Of a stretch of 64,000 bases of DNA, positions 26,615 through 35,803 are shown piece by piece. The notes under the pieces were generated by a model. The model was not told the origin of the DNA. It saw nothing but the letters and a program-made list of their open reading frames with translations, and searched no databases. Position numbers and translations under genes: made by a program. The first letter of the stretch is position 1. Each line of letters starts with the position of its first letter. Source of the stretch: Microbacterium helvum (GTDB taxonomy: Bacteria > Actinomycetota > Actinomycetes > Actinomycetales > Microbacteriaceae); NCBI RefSeq assembly GCF_014779795.1, contig NZ_JACXZS010000014.1:49517-113516 (forward strand), in the 5' to 3' direction.

Positions 26615-27612
26615 GCGTGATCACCCCCGTCCTTTCCGCGGAGCAGACGGAACACGCCGAAGACGAGAGCCGCGTAGATCAGCGTGACCAGTGCGAGCAC
26701 AATGCCGATCGCCGTGGCGTAACCGAACTTCCCTTGGAAGAAGGCGACGTTGTACAAGTACTGCGTCATCGTGAGCGTCGAATAGTTCGGGCCGCCCTGA
26801 TTGTTCAACGCCGCCATGTAGACGAATGAATCGACCGCGACGAGACCGACGTAGATGTACGCGGTCTGAAAACTGGAAAGAATCTGCGGCAGAGTAACGG
26901 ACACCGCAATGCGGAACCTTCCCGCACCATCGAGGCGCGCCGCCTCATACGTCTCCGCTGGGATGCCTTTGATCGCAGCGATGAACAGAATCGTGTAGAA
27001 GCCGATCAGACTCCATACGATCACGAGAACGGATGCCGCCATCGCGGTCGTCTCATCGCCGAGCCACGGGAAGCTGCGGAACTGATCAAGGCCGACCGCG
27101 GTGAGAATCCCGTTCAGGAGCCCGCGAGACGGATCGTAAACCTGGGCCCAGATGATGCCGATCACGATTGCTGGCACGCAATACGGGAAGAACGACGCGA
27201 CGCGGTAGAACGCCGATCCCCGGAGACCCTGGATCGTGCCGATGCTGGGCCCGCCAGTAGTCACGACGCAGGCGATTGCGAAGGCGATGCCCAACGTCAG
27301 AGTCGGCACTACGAGTGCGAGCACGACCGAGTTGCGTAGCGATTTCAGGAGCACCTCGTCGGACAACATCTGGGTGAAGTTCTGCAGACCGACCCATTCG
27401 AGATCGGCTGTGTAGCCACCCCAACTCGTGAGCGCGTAGTAGGCCGACTGGGCGAACGGCCACAGGACGAAGGCCACAAACAGGGCGAGGGGGGCGACCA
27501 GGAACACGAGCAGAAAGCTGATGCGGTCGAAGTTCGGCCGCCTTGGAGGCCTGCGGGGCCGGGGAGACGTCACGCGCTCCCCCGGCTCCGCAGCGGTGAT
27601 CAGTGCAGTCAT
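26611..27612 (-). CDS. ABC sugar transporter permease, MalF type
   Basis: 333 aa. Residues 1-30 are Pro/Arg-rich and cytosolic, then six membrane segments. The EAA loop reads YEAARLDGAGRFRIAVSVTLP near 220. The start at 27612 overlaps the binding-protein stop (ATGA), so the three transport genes are tightly coupled. Codon third positions are slightly less GC-rich than in the left third of the window. Confidence 0.92.
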   Translation of the reverse strand: MTALITAAEPGERVTSPRPRRPPRRPNFDRISFLLVFLVAPLALFVAFVLWPFAQSAYYALTSWGGYTADLEWVGLQNFTQMLSDEVLLKSLRNSVVLALVVPTLTLGIAFAIACVVTTGGPSIGTIQGLRGSAFYRVASFFPYCVPAIVIGIIWAQVYDPSRGLLNGILTAVGLDQFRSFPWLGDETTAMAASVLVIVWSLIGFYTILFIAAIKGIPAETYEAARLDGAGRFRIAVSVTLPQILSSFQTAYIYVGLVAVDSFVYMAALNNQGGPNYSTLTMTQYLYNVAFFQGKFGYATAIGIVLALVTLIYAALVFGVFRLLRGKDGGDHA

Positions 27613-29006
27613 TCGCCGTAGTCGTATTCTTTCTTGGGCTTTGAGTCGTCTGCCGCGGCGGCGGCGCTGAGCTTCTCTTCCTCGTCGATCAGCTCCTGTG
27701 CTGTGATGTCTCCGGCAAGGAACGACACCCAATACGGGGCGTCTTGGATGCCGTAGTACCCGGAGTAGCTGTTGGGCACCCAGCTGAAGAGGTCATCCCC
27801 GGCGTTCTCCATGACGCCCATGGTCGAGGCGAGGGCCGTCGAACCGAAGCCGTCAGCCGGAACCGTGTCCTTGACGACTGTCGGCGCCAATGTCAGCTCG
27901 GAGAATTTCGACGCGGCCTCTTTGGAGAACAGCGCCCGCAGGAACTCCTTGCCGCCCGCAGTGCTGGCAGCCGCCTTCGGCACGCTCCAAGGAATCGCGG
28001 GCCCCGCCTGCGCCGCTTCGAACGGGAGCGCGGACTCGTCGTTCAGAAGAGGAGCCGGCCAGGCGGTCATCTCGAATCCGTCCGCCGTCGCCTCTTTCAT
28101 CTCGGACTCGATCCAAGATCCGGAATAGTAGAAGAGTGCTTCCTGGTCGTTGGACCACTGCGCCTGGGCTTGCGTGAACTGGGTCCCCGCGCCGCCGGGC
28201 ACGAAGCAGCCGTCACTGATGAGCGACTGCAACTCCGCCAGCACAGCCTTCACATCGGGGTTCGACCAAGCCCCCGGCTCGAGGTTCGAGATGTCATTGA
28301 TGACATCGAAGCCACCCTGCTTGATTGCCGAATCCAGCACGAGCCACTGATAGTAGACAGCCGCTTCCTTGCCGAATGTGAACAGATACTTGCCATCAGC
28401 CTTTGCGGCTGTGCATAGGTCAGCCATCTCCGCCCACGTCGCAGGCGGATTCCAGCCTTTCTCTTCGAACAGAGATCGCGAGTACCACAACGAGAAGAGG
28501 GTCATGACGTAGTTCGCGTTGAGGTACGAACCGTCGTACTCTCCGACGTCCTTGACGCCCGGGAAGACCGCATCCGTGATCTTTACGCCGTCGTAGTTCT
28601 TCGTGTTCCAGAAGTCGCTCAGGTCTTCGAGCTGATCCTGAATGCTGGTGATCGGGATCGCATCCGCACCGTCATTTGTGAAAGTGTCGGGCGGGGTACC
28701 GCCGACGAAGCGCGGCTGCAGCGCCTGCGAAAGGTTGTTGGTGGGCGAGATCTCGACGGTGACGCCGTCGCCAATCTGGTCTTCGACGAGCCCAGCGGCA
28801 AACTCCGCGTATTCGGTGCCGTAGCCGCCGTCGAAGACGACGACGTCAACCTTCGTGTTCGCGGCGACTCCAAACGGATTGTCCGCGGATGCAGTCCCAT
28901 CGGAGGTCTGAGCTTGATCGGGACCGGCGCAGCCGGCGAGGACGAGACCGAGCGCGACGGCTACGATGCCGGCGTTCAGTGCCGTGCGGCGTGAGGGGCG
29001 TGACAT
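27609..29006 (-). CDS. ABC sugar-binding lipoprotein
   Basis: 465 aa. A lipobox LVLAGC at about residues 20-25 follows a basic N-terminus. The mature part has typical family-1 features such as WYSRSLFEEKGWNPPATWAEM and a long C-terminal linker rich in acidic residues. AAGGAAGG precedes the ATG. It is the first gene of the importer operon; the SIS gene lies upstream on the same strand. Cargo unknown; neighbours suggest a sugar processed by the secreted putative glycosidase. Confidence 0.92.
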   Translation of the reverse strand: MSRPSRRTALNAGIVAVALGLVLAGCAGPDQAQTSDGTASADNPFGVAANTKVDVVVFDGGYGTEYAEFAAGLVEDQIGDGVTVEISPTNNLSQALQPRFVGGTPPDTFTNDGADAIPITSIQDQLEDLSDFWNTKNYDGVKITDAVFPGVKDVGEYDGSYLNANYVMTLFSLWYSRSLFEEKGWNPPATWAEMADLCTAAKADGKYLFTFGKEAAVYYQWLVLDSAIKQGGFDVINDISNLEPGAWSNPDVKAVLAELQSLISDGCFVPGGAGTQFTQAQAQWSNDQEALFYYSGSWIESEMKEATADGFEMTAWPAPLLNDESALPFEAAQAGPAIPWSVPKAAASTAGGKEFLRALFSKEAASKFSELTLAPTVVKDTVPADGFGSTALASTMGVMENAGDDLFSWVPNSYSGYYGIQDAPYWVSFLAGDITAQELIDEEEKLSAAAAADDSKPKKEYDYGE

Positions 29007-29046
29007 ATGTGACCTTCCTTCATTGGTGTGGCACTTGCGGATGTGA

Positions 29047-29826
29047 CTAACTCGTCGCGCGTTCGTCGAGGTGTGCGTATGGGAGGATGCGAGCGCCGAA
29101 ACGGTCCTGAAGGCCGCTGTTGTGCTCGTCTCCGCCGGGAATGTTGGCCGAGATGTACATGGGAGGAAGCGCACCCGCTGACCGGAGTCGGTCGGCTGTG
29201 CCGAGCGTGAGCTGCTGGGCGATATACGCGGCGGTGATCGAGGACACGGCTCCGGCGCGAAGCCCTGCATCGATGTCGAGAGTCGCATCGCCGAAGGGGG
29301 CGAGGTTGTCGATGACGACATCGGCAACCTCGAACAGCCGTCGCCCGCTTGGATGCTTCGACTCCACCGCACGAGAGTGCGCAAGACTGGTGACCGCGAT
29401 CACGAGAAGCCCTTCGGCCTGCGCTCGCAATGCGAGACCGACAGTCGACCCGTTTGCGCCGGAGTTGGAGGCGATGATGAACACGTCCTCCTCACGGATG
29501 TCGTAGAGGTCGAACAGCTCGTCCGCGACGGTGTGGTCCCGCTCGAACTCGGGCCTGCCCATCTCAGCCAGTCCCCGCGATCCCAGCAGCACCAGATCCC
29601 GCAGCGCGATCTGATGAGTCGGAATGAACCCGCCTGCACGTCCGGCGATCTCCATCGCGAACGCCTCTGAATGACCGGTGCCGAAGGCGTGGATGACTCC
29701 CCCACGCCCAAGAGACACAGTCAGGACGTCAATCGCCGGATCCAATCCACCTGAAGCGGCCGAACGATCGAGCTCGTCAAGACGGAACCGAACCTCGTCG
29801 GCGAATGCAGGGAACAGCTGGGACAT
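29047..29826 (-). CDS. SIS-domain phosphosugar-binding protein (UPF0309-like)
   Basis: 259 aa single SIS fold. The loops that bind phosphosugars are visible: FGTGHSEAFAMEIAGRAGG (about 45-63) and SNSGANGSTVGLAL (about 128-141). UPF0309-type proteins resemble phosphoheptose and GlcNAc-6-phosphate-type isomerases or etherases but lack assigned reactions. AAGGAG lies 8 nt before the ATG. With the BadF-type kinase and RpiR regulator, it points to a phosphorylated (amino)sugar intermediate. Confidence 0.85.
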   Translation of the reverse strand: MSQLFPAFADEVRFRLDELDRSAASGGLDPAIDVLTVSLGRGGVIHAFGTGHSEAFAMEIAGRAGGFIPTHQIALRDLVLLGSRGLAEMGRPEFERDHTVADELFDLYDIREEDVFIIASNSGANGSTVGLALRAQAEGLLVIAVTSLAHSRAVESKHPSGRRLFEVADVVIDNLAPFGDATLDIDAGLRAGAVSSITAAYIAQQLTLGTADRLRSAGALPPMYISANIPGGDEHNSGLQDRFGARILPYAHLDERATS

Positions 29827-29839
29827 CGATGAGACTCCT

Positions 29840-30787
29840 TCAGGGAATGAGGGGCGACGGTTCGGTCGCACGAGGAACGGATCGGATCACGCGCGCGTTC
29901 ACCCGCCCGTCGGAGATCGCATTCATCACCGCCGCGGAGTTGCGATCTTTGTGCTCCTGGCGATTCCACGAGACGAGCAGGTACAGCAGGTCTGCCGCGA
30001 ACGTCTGCACGTGCGACGAGGTGAGGCTGCCGAGATCGAGGTAATCGTCCGGCGGCGCGGTCTGCACGATCACATCAGCCTGCTCTGCGATCGTGGTGTG
30101 CGGATTACTAGTGATCGCGACCGTCCATGCCCCACTCGCCCTGGCCTCGGAGAGCATTTCGATCGTGTCGGTCGTCTCGCCTGAACTAGAAATCCCGATC
30201 GCAACCGCACCCTCGGGGAGGATCGCGCCACTCATGAGGCCAAGGTGAGCATCGGTCCACGCTCGGGCGTTCACGCCGACAAGGTAGAGCCGATCGACCA
30301 GCGAGTGGGCGACGGTACCGGAACCGCCAACACCGTAGACGTCGACCTGCGGCGCATCGGAGATCATCCGTGCGACGCGCCGCATGTCGGCAAGGTCTAC
30401 GAGATCGGCGGAGGCGCGGAGCGCTTGCACATGACTGGCGAGGAACGTGCGCAGAAGATCCTCATCACTCATTTCCGGATGTGCGGACGCACCCGGCTCT
30501 CCGATGAGTCCGTCCTCCCCGACGGAGCGCCCGAGTTCGGCGGCGGCGCCGACGCGCAGGCCGGTATATCCGCGGTACCCGATGAACTTGCAGAATCGAG
30601 TAACGGTGGGTGCCGAGACGTCGGCGCGATCCGCAAACTCAAAGATCGACATCGAGATAGGGAGATCGGGATACTCCAGGAGGAGGTTGGCGATCCGTGC
30701 CATTGATGCAGACATGGCCGGAACAGTGGCTTGAAGTCGAGCCCGCAGGCCGAACTCTGCCGTGACCGCTGTGGTTCCTTGTGTCAC
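29840..30787 (-). CDS. RpiR/MurR-family transcriptional regulator
   Basis: 315 aa. The N-terminal HTH_6 domain shows FADRADVSAPTVTRFCKFIGYRGYTGLR (about 50-77), and the C-terminal SIS effector domain shows YGVGGSGTVAHSL and IGISSSGETTDTI. RpiR regulators sense sugar phosphates. The start is GTG with a weak ribosome site. It is divergent from the kinase gene, with an operator-like GTGAAACTTAGTTTTAA between them, and lies just upstream of the SIS gene on the same strand. Confidence 0.92.
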   Translation of the reverse strand: MTQGTTAVTAEFGLRARLQATVPAMSASMARIANLLLEYPDLPISMSIFEFADRADVSAPTVTRFCKFIGYRGYTGLRVGAAAELGRSVGEDGLIGEPGASAHPEMSDEDLLRTFLASHVQALRASADLVDLADMRRVARMISDAPQVDVYGVGGSGTVAHSLVDRLYLVGVNARAWTDAHLGLMSGAILPEGAVAIGISSSGETTDTIEMLSEARASGAWTVAITSNPHTTIAEQADVIVQTAPPDDYLDLGSLTSSHVQTFAADLLYLLVSWNRQEHKDRNSAAVMNAISDGRVNARVIRSVPRATEPSPLIP

Positions 30788-30820
30788 TGTGATATTTCCG
30801 TTCTGCTACTGCGGATAATT

Positions 30821-30837
30821 GTGAAACTTAGTTTTAA
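30821..30837. promoter_or_regulatory. RpiR-type operator between regulator and kinase genes
   Basis: GTGAAACTTAGTTTTAA is an imperfect GTGAAA-N5-TTTYAC palindrome. The perfect version GTGAAACTCAATTTCAC lies upstream of the secreted-protein gene. MurR/RpiR regulators commonly use TGAAA-N5-TTTCA sites, so local RpiR control is likely. Confidence 0.6.
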
Positions 30838-30911
30838 GATCTACCGCATGTCAACCCCTCAGTTCCAACCGCCCCCCTGGCCGGCGAGCGAGGCACCCCG
30901 CGGGCGGAAGG

Positions 30912-31928
30912 ATGAACCGCGTGCTGCTCGCGATTGATGCCGGAGGCACCGCCACGCGCTGCGCAGCGATCACCGAGGATGCACGCTGCGTGGGCTTCGC
31001 ACGTCGCGGCCCGGCCAATCCGATCTCCTCCGGCCTCCCCGTGGCGATAGCATCCCTCGCTGAAGCGGCCGCGGAGGCCTTGGCCCAGTCGCACACGCCG
31101 CCGCAGGACGTACACTCCGTCACAATCGCGCTAGCCGGCATCAGCCCAGGCGCAGCCTTGGATGAGGGAATCGAGAAGGCGCTGCTCTCACATGGCATCC
31201 GTGCGCTGGTGCGATTCGATTCCGATGCCATGGCTGGCTTCAGCGCGGGTACGGCAGCCGAGAGCGGAAGCGTGCTCATCAGCGGCACAGGCGCAGCCGC
31301 GGTCCGGGTTCAGGCGGGACACGCCATGGCCACCGCCGACGGACTCGGCTGGCTCCTCGGCGACGTAGGATCTGGATTCTGGATCGGGCAGCATGTGGCT
31401 CGCGCAGCCCTGTCCCATCTCGACGGGCGTGGACCGGAGACGACGTTGACCGAGCTCTTGTTAGCCACGATGGCGCGATCCACTTCTCCGGACACCGCAA
31501 CCGACCCCAGCCGCCCGCCGCAGATCATGAGGATCCTGACGTCGACGTACGCGGCGCGGCCGGTGGAACTCGCCCGACTGGCACCGCTCGCTTTCGATGC
31601 AGCGTCGGTCGGCGACGCCGTGGCCGGTGCGATCATCGAGGACGCAGCAGACGGACTATGCGCGACGCTGCGCGCCGTGCGCGGCGCGATGCACGACCCA
31701 GTCGTCGCCACCGGTGGGATCCTCGCAAAGCAGCCAATGCTGCGTCGAGCCATAGAAGAGCGCCTGTGCGCCGTCGGCGAGTCGGTCAATCTGATCTCGG
31801 TCGATGACGGACTCACCGGCGCCGCCGTGCTCGCCTTGCGCGCGACGGGCATTTCGGTCGATCACACGGTGCACTCGGCGCTCGGCGCGAGCATCGATGA
31901 GGCCCGTCGCTTGGCGACCACGAACTGA
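30912..31928 (+). CDS. BadF/BadG-type sugar kinase (N-acetylglucosamine-kinase-like)
   Basis: 338 aa ASKHA-fold kinase. Phosphate-1 motif LAIDAGGTATRCA at about 6-18, phosphate-2 SGTGAAAVR at about 120-128, and adenosine motif VATGGILAKQP near 265. N-acetylglucosamine and N-acetylmuramate kinases of this family phosphorylate aminosugars, though other sugars occur. GGAAGG abuts the ATG. Divergent from rpiR with a shared operator. It is expected to phosphorylate the imported sugar. Confidence 0.87.
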   Translation: MNRVLLAIDAGGTATRCAAITEDARCVGFARRGPANPISSGLPVAIASLAEAAAEALAQSHTPPQDVHSVTIALAGISPGAALDEGIEKALLSHGIRALVRFDSDAMAGFSAGTAAESGSVLISGTGAAAVRVQAGHAMATADGLGWLLGDVGSGFWIGQHVARAALSHLDGRGPETTLTELLLATMARSTSPDTATDPSRPPQIMRILTSTYAARPVELARLAPLAFDAASVGDAVAGAIIEDAADGLCATLRAVRGAMHDPVVATGGILAKQPMLRRAIEERLCAVGESVNLISVDDGLTGAAVLALRATGISVDHTVHSALGASIDEARRLATTN

Positions 31929-32023
31929 TCCCCAGCGCGTCCTCGTGATCTGTCGGGTTGGGCGCCCACCTCACATCGCGGCCGGCGCACACGTGAGCCT
32001 TGACAGCATTCACATCGATCGCT

Positions 32024-32063
32024 AGTTTCACTCGAAAGGCATTGATGTGAAACTCAATTTCAC
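32024..32063 (+). promoter_or_regulatory. Two RpiR-type sites upstream of the secreted protein gene
   Basis: A half-site AGTTTCAC (32024-32031) and a perfect palindrome GTGAAA-ctcaa-TTTCAC (32047-32063) precede the gene at 32097. The palindrome matches the rpiR/kinase operator in its left half and spacing, making the secreted protein a likely member of the same regulon. Confidence 0.65.
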
Positions 32064-32096
32064 ACTGATGCGTTGCCGATCCGAGGGAGCGTTTCC

Positions 32097-34433
32097 ATGG
32101 AGCATGTGTCGTCCCCGTCTACCGCATTTGCGACTCGTTTTCGCCGTGCGCCGAACCGACGCCTGTTCGCGGGCATCATCACGGTGATCATCACCGCGAT
32201 CGGACTGTCGATCGCACCTCTCGGCGCGACAGCGTCCGCTGCCACAGCCCCCGAGTTCACAGACAGCTTCGACAGCGCGCGCGACGCAGATCCGACGTAC
32301 GGCCTGAACGACGCCATCGCGACAAGACAGACCGGCCCAGGTAAAGGCATCACCTACACACGCGCACACGGACTGTGGACCACCCCCGCCTCAGCGCCAC
32401 CTTCGTACGCCAGCCAAGTCAACCACGAGGACTTTCCCGGAAAGCTCTCATTCTGGGCGCGGACGTCCGCAGTTCGGCTGGATGCGCCGGTGATGACCGA
32501 CACCATGGATTCGTACACGGTCACGGCGCGAGTCGATCCCAACGCCAACTCGCTCGGCAGCAATGCTGACTGGGTTTCGCTCATGTTCGCAACGTCGAGC
32601 GCGACGACGGGCTACGTGACGGCTGCCACGGTGGATGCGGGCCTCACGGTCAGCAGGAGCGGAAAAGTCATGCTCTATCAGCGCGGGGCGGCGCTGTGGT
32701 CATCCGAGTTGCAGTCGACGCGGTCCGCGTCCGGCTTCGACGTGAGCGTCACCGTGAGCGCAGCGTCGAGCGCGTCACCGTCATTCGCGGTGACCGTCAA
32801 CGGCTCCACCCGAGCCTCTTCGCTCGCGGGCGCGCTGCCACAGCCGTACATCCTGTTCGGAGCGTACCTCAGCAACGGCTCGGCAACGACGGCCGCCGAA
32901 GTCAGCACCGTCGACGACCTCACCGTGAGCCGCGTTGCGCAGTACGTCGACAGCTTCGACGGCGCCGATGTGTATGCCGGCGACTATGGACTCAACCAGA
33001 ACCTCGCCGCGCGCCAGTCGCCGCTGTCGATCTCGACGTCATACTCGCGAGTGGCGGGGCACTGGAGCAATACGGCCACACCTCCGGCAAACCGTTCTCA
33101 GGTCAACAATCCGAGCTTCGCGAACCAGCTCTCGTTCTGGGTGGCGACGTCAGCGATCAAGCTCAACGCGCCGGTCGCCGCCGACAGCACCGGTGCGTTC
33201 GAGATCCGCGCAACGGTCAAGCCAGATCCAGGAAACTTCGGTGCCGCCGGCGACTGGGTGTCGCTCATGCTCTCGTCCTCGAGAGACGCGCGAGGATACG
33301 TGACTGATGCGCAGAACCAGTTCAGTATGACCGTCTCCAGGAACGGCACCGTCGCTCTGTATCGCGGTGGAGTGCTGGCGGGCGACACCTTCACCGCCCC
33401 GAGCTCGTCCGCCGGTTACGCCGTGTCGATCCGCGCGACAGACGCAGGAGCGACGCCGGATCTGGTGGTGATCGTGAACGGCGTATCTCGCACACTCGCC
33501 CTGACCGCAGCCTTGAAGCGTTCCTACCTCTACCTCGGCGCGTACATCAGCAACGGAAGCGAGACTCAGCTTCGCGAGGTGAGCACTGTCGACGATCTGC
33601 GCATCAGCCGCGTCGATCAGTTCCCGACCCTCGCTTATTTCGGCACGTATGGCACGCGGAACGACGACAACGCGGGCAATCACGTCCCCGATATGGCCGG
33701 CATCTCCAACCTTCACTGGATTAACGTGTCGCCCACATTGAACGCGAGTCCTCTCACCTACGACACCGATGTGTTCGCGTCGTGTCCGCCAAGGTCCTGC
33801 ATCGTGTACGTGGGCAGCGAGTTCTTCAAACCACAAACGCCATCGCAAGCTCTTCCGGACCTGAGCCGCTGGAACGGCTACGTGCAGATGCTGCAGCCGT
33901 ACAAGGACAAGATCGCCGCCTATTACCTCCAGGATGAGGCGTACATGTACGGAGTGACGTACCAGCAACTGGACTGGTCGGCGAAGGCAGTGCAGGCGAG
34001 CATCACGGCGGGCTCGATCCCCGACCGCCCGATCATGTTCACAATGACCTATACGGATATCGCCAACTCCGTCGCCGTCCCACCCGAGGTTGACTGGTAC
34101 GGAATGGACGCCTACAACATGACCGAGACAGAACTGGAATGGTCTGCAAACCGCCTCGAGCAGATGGCGAGCGACCAGGGTGACCGTATCTACCTGTTCC
34201 CGCCGAACGTGCCCGACAGCTGGAACGCCTGGACGACCGAGCAGCAGATCCTCGATCGCCAGCACGAGTATCTGCGCGTCGCGAATCGCCACCCGCGAGT
34301 GGTCGCGCTGCTCAACTTCGGACTATGGGTGAACACGGGGGCTGCGGGGAGTGCTCCGCGCCAGCAGACGTACGTGCCGCGCGTGTTTGATCTTCAGGAA
34401 CGCGTCGGCGACTTGATCATGTCCCGCCCCTGA
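32097..34433 (+). CDS. Secreted multidomain protein with two related beta-sandwich-like modules and a TIM-barrel-like C-terminus
   Basis: 778 aa. A signal peptide ends near residue 48 (IGLSIAPLGATASAA). Two homologous modules follow (about 52-278 and 280-508), each with F/VDSFD, YGLN, a Q(V)N-FxxxLSFW block, DWVSLM, GYVT and a closing EVSTVDDL(T/R)(V/I)SRV. They look like LamG/concanavalin-like sandwiches. The last 265 residues show barrel-like strands, including AYFGTYG, HWINVS, YYLQDEAYMYG (D613/E614, candidate acid), VDWYGMDAYN and VVALLNFGLW, typical of a clan-A-like glycosidase. No family recognised with confidence. Start ATG has GAGGGAG 7 nt upstream. Confidence 0.75.
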   Translation: MEHVSSPSTAFATRFRRAPNRRLFAGIITVIITAIGLSIAPLGATASAATAPEFTDSFDSARDADPTYGLNDAIATRQTGPGKGITYTRAHGLWTTPASAPPSYASQVNHEDFPGKLSFWARTSAVRLDAPVMTDTMDSYTVTARVDPNANSLGSNADWVSLMFATSSATTGYVTAATVDAGLTVSRSGKVMLYQRGAALWSSELQSTRSASGFDVSVTVSAASSASPSFAVTVNGSTRASSLAGALPQPYILFGAYLSNGSATTAAEVSTVDDLTVSRVAQYVDSFDGADVYAGDYGLNQNLAARQSPLSISTSYSRVAGHWSNTATPPANRSQVNNPSFANQLSFWVATSAIKLNAPVAADSTGAFEIRATVKPDPGNFGAAGDWVSLMLSSSRDARGYVTDAQNQFSMTVSRNGTVALYRGGVLAGDTFTAPSSSAGYAVSIRATDAGATPDLVVIVNGVSRTLALTAALKRSYLYLGAYISNGSETQLREVSTVDDLRISRVDQFPTLAYFGTYGTRNDDNAGNHVPDMAGISNLHWINVSPTLNASPLTYDTDVFASCPPRSCIVYVGSEFFKPQTPSQALPDLSRWNGYVQMLQPYKDKIAAYYLQDEAYMYGVTYQQLDWSAKAVQASITAGSIPDRPIMFTMTYTDIANSVAVPPEVDWYGMDAYNMTETELEWSANRLEQMASDQGDRIYLFPPNVPDSWNAWTTEQQILDRQHEYLRVANRHPRVVALLNFGLWVNTGAAGSAPRQQTYVPRVFDLQERVGDLIMSRP

Positions 34434-34463
34434 ACAGTTCTTCCTGCGGTACGCGCTGCTGTC

Positions 34464-34500
34464 GGTGGGTGCCGCGACCCGGCCGGTCGCGGCATCCACC
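34464..34500 (+). repeat. Dispersed palindrome family 2, copy B (terminator-like)
   Basis: A 15-bp stem (34464-34478 with 34486-34500, one G-T pair) with a 7-nt loop CCGGCCG, 30 bp after the secreted-protein stop. It shares GGCATCCACC, GTTCAT and the CCGGCCGGTCG loop with copy A at 22708-22741. Confidence 0.7.
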
Positions 34501-34641
34501 GTTCATGACCCGGTACCCGCGACAGCGTGCGCGCTCGAGATCGCCCACAGGGGGCGCTACGACGGGCTTGGACCCGCGCAGGAACACGGACGTGAACACG
34601 GGGCGGTCCAACTGAATGTTCGCAGCGGGTTTCCGCCCCCG

Positions 34642-35778
34642 TCAGGCCGCGTCGTAGCGGCGCTCGAGCGAGGTGAGGAACGGCAGCCGCGTGAATCCGT
34701 CGCGCAGACGACGCCCGGCCTCCGTCCGCGGCACCATCATGCGCAGGTTCGCGCCGATCCGCTGCCTGCGACGCACGAACGGCTCGAGCGTGGCCTGGTA
34801 CCGCGCGAACGCGGCCCGGTGGTCGCCGTCGGCAGCGGCGAGTTCCGTCGCGAGGCGGTGCGCACCCGCGACGGCCAGTTCCGCACCGGCACCGGACGCC
34901 GGCGATGCGCAGTAGGCGGCATCCCCGATGAGCACCACCCGACCCGTCGACCACCGGGTGAGGCGCACCTGACTGACCGCATCGAAGTAGAGGAAGGGGT
35001 CGGCAGCAGCCGCATCGAGCAGTTCGCGGACGCGCCAGGTGCGACGGTCAGCATCAGCGGCGAAGGCGGCGCGGACGATCCGCGCCTGCTCGGCGATGTC
35101 TCGGCGGTCATATCGGAGCGGTGCCGAGCGGAACACGAAGTACGCCTTGGATTCGGCCTGTCTGCCTGCGCGGTAGATGCCCACCATGCGACCGGGCTGA
35201 TTGAACGCGGTCATCCAGCGCGGTTCGCCGAGATCCGGCCCCGCGTCGGCGAACGCGAAGTAGTGGCCGCGGAAGCGAGTGGATCGTTCGTCCGGGCCGA
35301 ACGCGAGACGACGGACGGCCGAGTGCACACCGTCGGCGCCGATCACGAGGTCGTAGCGCTCGCTCGCGCCACCATCGAAGGTCACGGTGACGCTGTCCGC
35401 TTCCTGCGTGAGCGCCGTCACTCCGCGCGCGAAGCGCACCTCGACGCCCGCCGTTGCAGAGGCGAGCAGCCGGACCAGGTCCCCGCGCATGATCTCCACG
35501 GCGCCGGCCATGCGAGTGTCGACCTGCGCCGTCACCCGATCGGACGCGTCGACGAACCGCATCCCGATGACATCGGTCGCGGCTGCACGTACCTGTTCGG
35601 CCAGGCCCATGCCTGCGATCACCTCTGCGGCCCGTCCGCGCAGGTCGACGCCATTACCGCCGGATCTCATGCCCGGCGACCGCTCGGCGATCGTCACGGT
35701 GAATCCGGAGCGCGCGAGCCAGTGGGCTGCCGTGAGTCCCGCGATGCTTGCGCCGACGATCAGGATGCTGCTTCTCAC
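34642..35778 (-). CDS. FAD-dependent monooxygenase (aromatic hydroxylase-like)
   Basis: 378 aa. Rossmann motif ILIVGASIAGLTAAHWLARSG at about 4-25, the DG motif YDLVIGADGVHSAVR at about 145-160 and the GD motif VVLIGDAAYCASP at about 275-288 define the PHBH-type flavin monooxygenases (tetracycline-hydroxylase-like). The GTG at 35778 has AAGGAAG 6 nt upstream. Divergent from a TetR gene with two palindromes between them. Substrate probably an aromatic or polyketide xenobiotic. Confidence 0.9.
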   Translation of the reverse strand: MRSSILIVGASIAGLTAAHWLARSGFTVTIAERSPGMRSGGNGVDLRGRAAEVIAGMGLAEQVRAAATDVIGMRFVDASDRVTAQVDTRMAGAVEIMRGDLVRLLASATAGVEVRFARGVTALTQEADSVTVTFDGGASERYDLVIGADGVHSAVRRLAFGPDERSTRFRGHYFAFADAGPDLGEPRWMTAFNQPGRMVGIYRAGRQAESKAYFVFRSAPLRYDRRDIAEQARIVRAAFAADADRRTWRVRELLDAAAADPFLYFDAVSQVRLTRWSTGRVVLIGDAAYCASPASGAGAELAVAGAHRLATELAAADGDHRAAFARYQATLEPFVRRRQRIGANLRMMVPRTEAGRRLRDGFTRLPFLTSLERRYDAA

Positions 35779-35803
35779 GGTCGCTTCCTTCACCTACGAT
35801 AAG

